In this document: positions 57,557-64,000 of the stretch, piece after piece | Position numbering within the stretch: the first letter of the stretch is position 1 | Layout: every line of letters begins with the position of its first letter | Source: a virus | Reading direction: 5' to 3' (one strand) | IMG/VR virus record: IMGVR_UViG_3300036851_000360 | Coordinates: 1 to 64,000 of that record | Length of the DNA stretch: 64,000 bases | Made by a program: the position numbers and the translations under genes | Notes under the pieces: model-generated | The model's database searches: none | What the model was told of the DNA's origin: nothing | Seen by the model: only the letters and a program-made list of their open reading frames with translations

Positions 57557-58183
57557 ATGGAACTCGGCACCTTCGCGCCCCGCCCCCGTGAAGAGATGGT
57601 CGGCGACCAGCTGCAGGCAAAGGAAGCCATCGGCAAGACGCTCGTCGTGTTCGTCCGCGAACACAAGACCGGCATCAAGACCAAGTTCAACCAGGACCCC
57701 AAGGAGAAGGGCTACAAGCCCGACGGCGGGGACGGAGTCATCGTCGACGTCGCCGACGTCAACACCAACGAGGTATGGATCGACGTGTTGTGGCTCAACG
57801 GGGCTGTGGTGGACAACCTCGCCCCGTACGTCGGGCAGGCCGTCCCCATTGAGCTGGTGTGGACGCCCAGCCAGAAGGGCGGCAACCCGTTCATCGGTGT
57901 TGCAGCCCTCGAGGGTCTCCGACTGCAGACGGCGCAGCAGTGGGCCGCAGCGAACCCCACCCGGTTCGACACCGAGCGGGCGCAGCGTAAGGCTACCGTC
58001 GACGCACACGTCGCACCTGCGGCCGCCGCGCCAGCCCCGCTGCTGACGGTTCCGGTTGCCCCCGCGGCCGCACCCCCGGCCCCTGCTGCACCGGCTCCGG
58101 CTGCGGCGCTCAACCCGAACGACCCAGCAGTCGCGCAGCTCCTCGCACAGCTCCAGGCACAGCAGACGACAGCCGCCTCCTAG
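57557..58183 (+). CDS. putative OB-fold ssDNA-binding protein
   Basis: A 208-residue protein with a beta-barrel-like N-terminal domain (VVFVREHKTGIKTKF ... DVADVNTNEVWIDVLWLNGA ... YVGQAVPIELVWTP) and a long Ala/Pro-rich C-terminal tail. This layout and the position after a recombination nuclease suit a single-strand binding or recombination mediator protein. AACAGGAGACAGGAAC precedes ATG 57557. Assignment by gestalt. Confidence 0.6.
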   Translation: MELGTFAPRPREEMVGDQLQAKEAIGKTLVVFVREHKTGIKTKFNQDPKEKGYKPDGGDGVIVDVADVNTNEVWIDVLWLNGAVVDNLAPYVGQAVPIELVWTPSQKGGNPFIGVAALEGLRLQTAQQWAAANPTRFDTERAQRKATVDAHVAPAAAAPAPLLTVPVAPAAAPPAPAAPAPAAALNPNDPAVAQLLAQLQAQQTTAAS

Positions 58184-58185
58184 AA

Positions 58186-58248
58186 CGACGGGCGGTGAGC
58201 CTGCCGCCTCGGCTGCACAAGTCGAGGCGGCGGACTGAACGCCCGTCG
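58186..58248. promoter_or_regulatory. nested double hairpin
   Basis: Outer arms CGACGGGCG (58186-58194) and CGCCCGTCG (58240-58248) enclose inner arms CCGCCTCG (58204-58211) and CGAGGCGG (58223-58230). It fills most of the 105-bp gap after the stop at 58183. No T-run follows, so it is more likely a structured RNA, processing site or protein-binding cruciform than a simple terminator. Confidence 0.7.
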
Positions 58249-58288
58249 CTCCCCAAGCACACACGGGCAGGAACGGAAGAGGTGACCC

Positions 58289-58879
58289 ATGACGCCGAGG
58301 AAGTCCGGCATCCCCACTGAGTATTCCGGGACCACGTTCCGGTCCCGTCTCGAGGCCCGGTGGGCCCGATTTTTCGACGGCATCGGCTGGAACTGGGAGT
58401 ACGAACCGTTCGACGCGGACGGCTACATTCCCGATTTCCTCATCCTCGGCCGCTCCTCTCTCCTCATCGAGATCAAGCCCTACGGCGACCTGAGGATGCT
58501 TGTCGAGGAGGCTGATCGGGTCCGGCCCCTCGTTGGGCTCGGCTGGTCCGGGCACTTCGCGGTGTTCGGTGTCAACCCACTCCTCGACCTGAACGGCTCG
58601 ATGGGGCGTCCTGGACCAGGGGTCTATGTGACCGGCGGATCCGACTGGGGATCACCCGCAAGCGAGTCCGCGCTCGGTTGGACCGACTGTGGCTATGTCA
58701 CGAACTACGGCAGCCACGGGCAGGAATGCGGTGCCATGTCCGTGTTCCACCAGACGGACAGCTACCAGGCGATCCCATGCGGCCACGCAGATGGGGACCA
58801 CCACCTCGGCGAACCTCAACTCAGCTACATCAACACCATCTGGACCGCCGGACGCGACGCGACGAAGTGGTCGGCGTGA
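58289..58879 (+). CDS. PD-(D/E)XK endonuclease
   Basis: A 196-residue nuclease with a TnsA/VSR-like core: FRSRLEARWARFFDGIGWNW, then YIPDFLIL ... LLIEIKPYG (Asp, then Glu-x-Lys). The C-terminal half has Cys/His residues (GHGQEC-like stretch, CGHADGDHH) that may bind metal. It overlaps the primase-helicase start (GTGA). Probably a DNA-end or flap nuclease in replication or recombination. Confidence 0.8.
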   Translation: MTPRKSGIPTEYSGTTFRSRLEARWARFFDGIGWNWEYEPFDADGYIPDFLILGRSSLLIEIKPYGDLRMLVEEADRVRPLVGLGWSGHFAVFGVNPLLDLNGSMGRPGPGVYVTGGSDWGSPASESALGWTDCGYVTNYGSHGQECGAMSVFHQTDSYQAIPCGHADGDHHLGEPQLSYINTIWTAGRDATKWSA

Positions 58880-61416
58880 CGAGCGCAGACACCACCTACG
58901 ACGGGGCCCTCGCCTGGTGGGACGCGGGCTGCAGCGTCGTCCGCGTCGCCCTCGACGGCACCAAGCGCCCCGACGGCGTCTGGAAGCAGTACCAGCGCGA
59001 ACGCGCCGACCGCGACACCATCCACCGATGGTTCACCGCCGGCCACTCCGGCGTCGGCATCGTCTGCGGCGCCGTGTCCGGCAACCTCGAAATGCTTGAG
59101 CTCGAGGGCCGCGCCATCACCGAGGGCGTCCTGCAGCAGATGGTCGCCGCGTGTGACCAGCTCGGCGTCGGCGACCTGTGGCGCACCCTCACCACCACCT
59201 GCGCAGAAGCCAGCCCCTCCGGCGGCCTCCACGTCTTCTACCGCGTCCCCGACGGCGTCGCCGGCAACACCAAGCTCGCGCAACGCCTCGCCCACGACGA
59301 CGAGTACACCGCCGAGGAACACGAACTCGCAGCCAAGGGCAAGACCATCGTCCGCGGCCTCATCGAAACCCGCGGCGAAGGCGGCTTCGTCGTCGTCGCC
59401 CCCAGCCACAGCACCGTCCACCCCACCGGCAAGCCCTACACCTTCATCGCCGGCAACCCCGCCACGATCCCCACCATCACCGGGGAACAGCGCGACCTCC
59501 TGCACATCGCCGCCCGAACCTGCGACCAGCTCCCGGCACCCGCAGCCATCCCCGAACCCGTCATCCTCGAGCAGCGCCGCACCGACGGAGGCACCAGCCC
59601 CGGCGACGACTACAACACCCGCGGCTCCTGGGCCGAACTGCTCACCGAACACGGATGGACCCGAGTGTGGGGCGACCACACCCGCACCTACTGGCGCCGC
59701 CCCGGCAAGAACTTCGGCATCTCCGCCGTCACCGGCGGCACCGAAGGTGACTACTTCTACTCCTGGACAACCTCCAGCGTGCTCCCCGCCGAAGAGGCCA
59801 TGTCGAAGTGGCGGGTGTACGCCGTCCTCGAACACGCAGGCGACTTCCACGCCGCAGCCAAGACACTCAAGAGCCGCGGCTACGGGCAGGCCCCACCGCC
59901 GCCCACCCGGCCCGTACTCACCACCGTCCCCATGGGCAGCAGCACCCACACCAACGGCAGCAGCGCCCTCGCCCCGCAGGTTGCAGAACAGGCCTCAAAT
60001 AATATTCCGGCCGACGCCACCCTCGAACGTTCCGACGACGGCAACGCCCTCGCCCTCGTCGACCAGTACGGCACCCGCATCCGGTACTGCCCCGAACGCG
60101 GCCGCTGGCTGCACTGGACCGGGAACCGGTGGGAATGGTGCCCCTCCGGCGGCGGTGTCGTCCGTGAGTACGCCAAGCACATCGCCCGCAGCCTCCCCGA
60201 CGACGACAACGCGGCGATGAAGCACAAGCAGCGCAGCCTCGGCGCCATAGGCACCACGGCCATGCTCATCCAGGCCGCCACCGACCAACGTGTCGTCGTC
60301 GCACTCGACGAGCTCGATGCCCGCCCCTACGAGCTCAACACCCCCGTCGGGATCGTCGACCTTCGCACCGGCGACACCAGCCCTGCCGACCCCACCCACC
60401 TGCACACCCGCATCACTAAAGCCGCACCCGACGCGGACGCAGACCCCAGCAGGTGGCTCACCTTCCTCGCAGACACCTTCGAAGGCCACCAAGAGCTGCC
60501 CGCCTACATGCAGCGCCTCGTCGGCTACTCCGTCACCGGTGTCGTCCGCGACCACGTGCTGCCGTTCCTGTTCGGCGCCGGCGCCAACGGCAAGGGCGTG
60601 TTCCTCGAGACCATGCGTGCCGTCCTCGGCGACTACGCCACGACCGCGCCGTCCGGGTTCCTGATGGCGAAAAACTACGCCGGCCACGAAACCGAGATCG
60701 CCCGTCTCGCCGGAGCGCGCATGGTCGTCTGCTCCGAAATCAACGAAGGCGACCGGTTCGACGAAGCCAAGGTCAAGCAGCTCACCGGCGGAGACGCGCT
60801 GACCGCACGGTTCATGCGGCAAGACCACTTCACGTTCACCCCGACCCACAAGCTGTGGCTGATGGGCAACCACCAGCCCTCCGTCACCTCCGGCGGCCAC
60901 TCGTTCTGGCGGCGGCTGCGGATCGTGCCATTCGTCAACACTGTGCCCGAGGAGAAGCGGGTCGACGACCTGCAGGGAATCCTCGCCACCCAGCACGGCG
61001 GCGCCATCCTGCACTGGATCGTCACCGGCGCTGCGGCCTACTTCACCGACGGTCTCCAGGAACCCGAGTCGGTGCGCGCCGCAACCGAGGAATACGCCAA
61101 CGAGCAGGACACGGTGGCTCGGTTCGTCGCGGACCGATGCCACCTCGGGCCCCGCGAACATCTGCGGATGAAGGTCGGGACCTTGCGGGCGGCCTACGAG
61201 GCATGGTGCTCCGACGAGGGCGACCCAGCGGTGAAACCACGCACGTTCGGCCTGACCCTGCGCACCCGGTTCGGAGTGGAGGCGACCCGGACGAATCGGG
61301 ACCGCTTCTACACCGGCATCGCCCTGCTCGCGGAGCGTGACGAAGAGGAGGGTGACCGGCCCGACGATGCGTCACCCGCACCTGAGAGGCGGGACCTGGC
61401 GTGGGGCCTCGGGTGA
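58876..61416 (+). CDS. bifunctional primase-polymerase / SF3 helicase
   Basis: The 846-residue replication protein. The N-terminal prim-pol domain (about 1-190) shows GVGIVCGAVSGNLEMLELEG, where the usual Asp-x-Asp is Glu-x-Glu, and SPSGGLHVFYR. The C-terminal half is a D5_N/P4-type superfamily 3 helicase with Walker A FGAGANGKGVF (about 564-574), MVVCSEINEG, and KLWLMGNHQP sensor. Together these prime and unwind DNA at an origin, probably the repeat region just downstream. GTG 58876 overlaps the nuclease stop. Likely sufficient, with host polymerase, for phage or plasmid-like replication. Confidence 0.9.
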   Translation: MTSADTTYDGALAWWDAGCSVVRVALDGTKRPDGVWKQYQRERADRDTIHRWFTAGHSGVGIVCGAVSGNLEMLELEGRAITEGVLQQMVAACDQLGVGDLWRTLTTTCAEASPSGGLHVFYRVPDGVAGNTKLAQRLAHDDEYTAEEHELAAKGKTIVRGLIETRGEGGFVVVAPSHSTVHPTGKPYTFIAGNPATIPTITGEQRDLLHIAARTCDQLPAPAAIPEPVILEQRRTDGGTSPGDDYNTRGSWAELLTEHGWTRVWGDHTRTYWRRPGKNFGISAVTGGTEGDYFYSWTTSSVLPAEEAMSKWRVYAVLEHAGDFHAAAKTLKSRGYGQAPPPPTRPVLTTVPMGSSTHTNGSSALAPQVAEQASNNIPADATLERSDDGNALALVDQYGTRIRYCPERGRWLHWTGNRWEWCPSGGGVVREYAKHIARSLPDDDNAAMKHKQRSLGAIGTTAMLIQAATDQRVVVALDELDARPYELNTPVGIVDLRTGDTSPADPTHLHTRITKAAPDADADPSRWLTFLADTFEGHQELPAYMQRLVGYSVTGVVRDHVLPFLFGAGANGKGVFLETMRAVLGDYATTAPSGFLMAKNYAGHETEIARLAGARMVVCSEINEGDRFDEAKVKQLTGGDALTARFMRQDHFTFTPTHKLWLMGNHQPSVTSGGHSFWRRLRIVPFVNTVPEEKRVDDLQGILATQHGGAILHWIVTGAAAYFTDGLQEPESVRAATEEYANEQDTVARFVADRCHLGPREHLRMKVGTLRAAYEAWCSDEGDPAVKPRTFGLTLRTRFGVEATRTNRDRFYTGIALLAERDEEEGDRPDDASPAPERRDLAWGLG

Positions 61417-61433
61417 CGGATCAGGCGCTTCAA

Positions 61434-61714
61434 TGCGTCACCCCTCGGGGTGACAGAGGTGACGCATCGTTTCAAGATCACGCCGTCGCTTCATGGAGTG
61501 ATCTACGAATCATCCGTCACCAGCGTCATCGAACAGACTGCCCACAGGCCCGGGTGACGCAAGTGACGCAACTTCTGACTTATCAGAGCCGTAGGAATTT
61601 CGGTGACACAGGTGACGCATCGTTTCAAGATCACCCCTCGCGCATGCGCGCAAGGACCCTGATAAGGGAAGTTGCGTCACCTGTGTCACCCCGTCACCGA
61701 GACGAGGTGACACA
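61434..61714. other. candidate replication origin (iteron-like repeats)
   Basis: GTGACGCA or its complement occurs at 61434, 61459, 61554, 61563, 61612 and 61673, and GTGACACA at 61603, 61682 and 61707. A 33-bp direct repeat with one mismatch lies at 61449-61481 and 61602-61634. A larger inverted repeat pairs 61553-61586 with 61659-61690. Between its arms lie a locally A/T-richer stretch and the palindrome CGCGCATGCGCG. It contains no gene and directly follows the primase-helicase, the usual origin position. Confidence 0.75.
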
Positions 61715-61716
61715 CA

Positions 61717-62169
61717 GTGGTCGCTAACTCGCGACACCTCGTCACCACCACCCCACGACGAACCACCTGCCACCGATGCAAACGCATCGTCCTCGAAGGC
61801 ACCGAGATGGGCGCCCCCTACTGCGTCGACGCCATCCCCCTCAACCTCCCCGGCGAACTCGATGCGCGCCTCAACGGCCGCAACACCTACCGAATCCTCG
61901 CCGGCCGGATCGCCCTCCGCGAACCCGACGACATCGCCGCCGACACCCGCAAAGGACGCCCCCCCGTCTGCGCCACACACAGCTGCGCGCCCATCAACCC
62001 GGCGCACATCGACCCCAACCACGTCGCCACCTTCGCCACCTTGATCGCCGAGACACCCAAACAGACACCAGACGAGACAAACGAGCAACACACCATGTTC
62101 GTCCTCAGCGGCGAGCTCCGCGGAACACGCCTCATCGCAGTCACCGACACCGACCGCCCACCCTTTTAA
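61717..62169 (+). CDS. Cys-containing hypothetical protein
   Basis: A 150-residue protein with an N-terminal zinc-like pair ([14 protein letters not shown]) and later CATHSC, then a Thr/Asp-rich stretch and a C-terminal strand region. GTG 61717 starts at the edge of the repeat region. Function unknown; the place suggests a link to replication. Confidence 0.65.
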   Translation: MVANSRHLVTTTPRRTTCHRCKRIVLEGTEMGAPYCVDAIPLNLPGELDARLNGRNTYRILAGRIALREPDDIAADTRKGRPPVCATHSCAPINPAHIDPNHVATFATLIAETPKQTPDETNEQHTMFVLSGELRGTRLIAVTDTDRPPF

Positions 62170-62179
62170 GGAGAACCAG

Positions 62180-62416
62180 ATGCCCCGGCTCACGCCACGC
62201 CAGCACCGCATCCTCACCTACATCCGAGACCACACCCGCGAAGTCGGCTACCCGCCGACCGTCCGCGAGATCGGCGAGCACACGGGGCTGGCCTCCACCG
62301 CCTCCGTGCACCGGCATCTGCTCCGGCTTGAGGAGAAGGGGCTTCTGCGCCGAAGAGCAGCCGGACGTTCCCGTGCCGTCGTCCTCACCAGGCCCACCGC
62401 GCCTGAGGCGGCGTGA
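62180..62416 (+). CDS. LexA-type winged-helix protein, DNA-binding domain only
   Basis: A 78-residue protein equal to the LexA N-terminal domain: [20 protein letters not shown], then [20 protein letters not shown]. The S24 autoprotease/dimerisation domain is missing, so it cannot be cleaved by RecA. It may bind SOS boxes or a phage operator constitutively. AAGGAGAAC precedes ATG 62180. Confidence 0.85.
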   Translation: MPRLTPRQHRILTYIRDHTREVGYPPTVREIGEHTGLASTASVHRHLLRLEEKGLLRRRAAGRSRAVVLTRPTAPEAA

Positions 62417-62745
62417 CCGAACCTCAGCCGCTCGGCCGTCTCCTCCCCGGAGTGCTCGCCGACCTTGCCCGACGTCACGGCCACCACCCACCCACCACCC
62501 TCACAGACAGGACACCCATGACCGAGAAGATCCGCATCATCCCGGGGTGGACGCTCCAGGCCCGCTACGACGACGAGCGCCTGCTGCATGTCGAGCCGAG
62601 CCACAACCACGAGGTCTCCATCAAGATCGGCGATCAGGAGGCTGTGTTCGTTGACGGGCTCGACCTCCTCCGCGTCGTGTCGAAGGTCGTGCTTGAAGGG
62701 CTGTATGGGCCGTCGCCGACCGAGACCGATCGGGGTGCCGCGTGA
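62413..62745 (+). CDS. hypothetical protein
   Basis: A 110-residue ORF, GTGA-coupled to the LexA-like gene. Residues 1-35 ([19 protein letters not shown]) differ in character from the later alpha/beta part ([20 protein letters not shown] ... [20 protein letters not shown]). ATG 62518 with AGGAC upstream is an alternative start for the second part. Function unknown. Confidence 0.65.
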   Translation: MTEPQPLGRLLPGVLADLARRHGHHPPTTLTDRTPMTEKIRIIPGWTLQARYDDERLLHVEPSHNHEVSIKIGDQEAVFVDGLDLLRVVSKVVLEGLYGPSPTETDRGAA

Positions 62746-63083
62746 ACGCCGCCAACCCCATCGACGTCGACTCGCTACTCGCTTCGCTCGACCCAGCGCT
62801 GGCCGATTCGGGGGAGAACCAGTGGGGCAGCGCGAACCTCGAGAGCTGCGGCGAGTGCCCGTCCTGCGCGCCCGACCCGCTCTACGAGGCCGCGAACCTG
62901 CTGTTCCGGCACCGTCACAACCTCGCCCCCGACGTGCTTCGCACCCTCGCCAGCGTCTGGCAGTGCGGGTCGGCTTCCCGGTACGGCGAACCCCACGAAG
63001 AGTTCTGGGCCGACCAGGACGACTTCTACGCCGGCCACGACGTCGACGAGTGCGAGGCCGAGAACCAGGCAGGTGCCGCGTGA
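62742..63083 (+). CDS. acidic Cys-containing protein
   Basis: A 113-residue acidic protein with CGECPSCAPD near residue 36-45 and helices (DPLYEAANLLFRHRHNLAPD). GTGA couplings at both ends. Function unknown. Confidence 0.65.
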   Translation: MNAANPIDVDSLLASLDPALADSGENQWGSANLESCGECPSCAPDPLYEAANLLFRHRHNLAPDVLRTLASVWQCGSASRYGEPHEEFWADQDDFYAGHDVDECEAENQAGAA

Positions 63084-63292
63084 TCCGCTGCGCGCGCTGC
63101 AAGCGCTTCACGAGCAACAACGTCGCCCTCCGCGGATTCGACGCGATCAAATCCGCCCACGGTGACTGCAAACGCTGCGGGCCCAAAGTCCCCGTCGATT
63201 GGGAGCACTGGGAGGACTGGGGTTGGTCCGACGATGAGGAAGAGGCGTTCGCCGACCGGCTCATCGCAGCGATCGAGGCAGGTGCCGCGTGA
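63080..63292 (+). CDS. small zinc-binding protein
   Basis: A 70-residue protein with CARCKRFTSNN and CKRCG (zinc-ribbon-like) and an acidic C-terminus (WSDDEEEAFADRLIAAIEAG). Overlaps neighbours by 4 nt. Function unknown. Confidence 0.7.
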   Translation: MIRCARCKRFTSNNVALRGFDAIKSAHGDCKRCGPKVPVDWEHWEDWGWSDDEEEAFADRLIAAIEAGAA

Positions 63293-63495
63293 ACGCCCTC
63301 GACCGCGCCCAAACCTACGCCGCGATCTTCCTCCAGGCCGGTGACCGCTGGCGCAACTACGTGCCCGTCGACGCAACCGTCACCGGCGACACCGTCCACC
63401 TCCAAGGCATCCGCATGGAACGCGGCAACAACGGGTGGCGGCTCGAAACCAACGACGAGGCGTGGATCGTCCGCGCGAAGGAGACGGCAGCGTGA
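63289..63495 (+). CDS. small hypothetical protein
   Basis: A 68-residue beta-rich protein (NALDRAQTYAAIFLQAGDRW ... ATVTGDTVHLQGIRMERGNN). GTGA overlap at both ends. Function unknown. Confidence 0.65.
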   Translation: MNALDRAQTYAAIFLQAGDRWRNYVPVDATVTGDTVHLQGIRMERGNNGWRLETNDEAWIVRAKETAA

Positions 63496-63893
63496 CCGCC
63501 ACAACAGCCACCTACGTTGAGTACGAGCTCCCGGGCGTGTTCGTCGCCGAGCAGGACCGCCGACCCGTCTCCAGCCGGGATCCACGAAAGGCAGCCGAGA
63601 CTGCGCCGCGACAGGCGTTCGCGTTCACCTTCTACGACGTCGTAGTCGCCACCGCCTACGTCGACGACGAGGAGGTCACCACAACCAGCCGGAGCCGGAG
63701 CCGCAGCGGCCGCTATTTCATCGACGGCGAGCAGTTCGACGCCGCTGGAGTCGAGGCGCTCCCGGGGGACCACCACATCTTGCTCGCGAACATGCGCGGC
63801 AACGGGTGGGAGCACGTCGTCCGCTGCCGGACCGGAAACTTCCAGCCGATGCAGCCGGGTGACGAGATTGTCTCGACTGGTGGTGCCGCGTGA
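63492..63893 (+). CDS. hypothetical protein
   Basis: A 133-residue beta-rich protein (TYVEYELPGVFVAEQDRRPV ... FAFTFYDVVVATAYVDDEEV) with a Ser/Arg patch (TTSRSRSRSGRYF). GTG 63492 is chosen over 63435, which lies within the previous gene. Function unknown. Confidence 0.65.
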   Translation: MTATTATYVEYELPGVFVAEQDRRPVSSRDPRKAAETAPRQAFAFTFYDVVVATAYVDDEEVTTTSRSRSRSGRYFIDGEQFDAAGVEALPGDHHILLANMRGNGWEHVVRCRTGNFQPMQPGDEIVSTGGAA

Positions 63894-64000
63894 CCGCCCG
63901 GATCTGCTGGTGGTGCGGTCAACTCGACGACCTGCGGCCACACCCCCGCACCGGCGCCCCGCAGCGCTGTCCCTGCAACGCGAACACCGTCACCCCGTTC
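63890..64000 (+). CDS. zinc-ribbon protein, cut by window end
   Basis: The first 37 codons of a gene starting at GTG 63890 (GTGA overlap): TARICWWCGQLDDLRPHPRT then GAPQRCPCNAN, a CxxC ... CxC zinc-binding pattern. The rest lies beyond the window. Confidence 0.6.
   Translation, partial: MTARICWWCGQLDDLRPHPRTGAPQRCPCNANTVTPF

Noticed and set aside
58825-59949. 374-codon minus-strand ORF opposite the primase domain
   Set aside because: Gly/Val/Ala-rich shadow with no motifs; the plus strand has conserved prim-pol features.
62413-62517. Separate DciA-like N-terminal domain ([13 protein letters not shown])
   Set aside because: The match is only about a dozen residues and there is no further domain evidence; kept as part of the hypothetical gene.
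1-64000. tRNA or rRNA genes and insertion-sequence transposases
   Set aside because: No cloverleaf-like gene with a T-loop consensus, rRNA stretch or transposase with terminal repeats was recognised on reading; weakly conserved tRNAs could be missed without a dedicated search.

Overview
The window is a high-GC, densely packed, mostly one-directional gene array with strong G/C preference at third codon positions, GTG and TTG starts, many ATGA/GTGA stop-start overlaps, a WhiB protein and a class F-like sortase. It reads as the genome of a temperate, long-tailed (siphovirus-type) bacteriophage of an Actinomycetota host; the host genus cannot be fixed from the sequence. The serine integrase lies in the middle, with virion genes on one side and replication genes on the other. 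This fits the viral or circular form of the genome better than an integrated prophage, where integrase would normally sit at one edge.

Layout. (1) 61-15697, plus strand: packaging, head, neck and tail genes in canonical order (terminases, portal, MuF-like protein, scaffold, coat, connectors, tail tube, frameshifted tail chaperones, 1209-residue tape measure, distal tail), interrupted by two small opposite-strand genes. (2) 15708-27966: a tail-tip region rich in polysaccharide-active folds (two PL7 alginate-lyase-like domains, a PL6-like beta-helix, a GH16 domain, a GH28-like beta-helix, a LamG-like domain) plus a hub protein with a C-terminal S74-type chaperone. (3) 27992-32859: exported and lysis genes (membrane coiled coil, collagen-like protein, secreted protein with a sortase-type tail beside a sortase, M15-type endolysin, holin), closed by a strong terminator at 32906-32945. 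(4) 32960-45597, almost all minus strand: a conjugation-type block with a full MobF relaxase-helicase (TraA type), a VirD4/TraG-like coupling ATPase and several small membrane proteins. No VirB4-like secretion ATPase is present in the window. (5) 45705-50418: an HTH-NUDIX protein resembling the pSAM2 immunity factor Pif, small regulators, a broken tyrosine recombinase next to an intact serine integrase, and a divergent repressor/Cro-like switch with repeated operators. (6) 50498-56171: an early operon of very small proteins, including a WhiB and a LuxR-type regulator. (7) 56334-64000: recombination and replication (RecB-like nuclease, possible OB-fold protein, second PD-(D/E)XK nuclease, prim-pol/SF3 helicase), a repeat-rich candidate origin at 61434-61714, a LexA-type DNA-binding protein and a chain of small genes running off the end.

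Working model: the repressor at 49366-49818 controls two near-identical early promoters, at 49964 and 52270, through GGACAC half-sites. Early genes then drive replication from the origin, late genes build a virion with an unusual set of glycan-degrading domains, and the relaxase/coupling block would give the same genome a possible second, conjugation-like route of transfer. The most unusual features are that phage-plus-conjugation combination, the sortase/substrate pair, and the GH16 domain that appears to have split an older tail gene in two.
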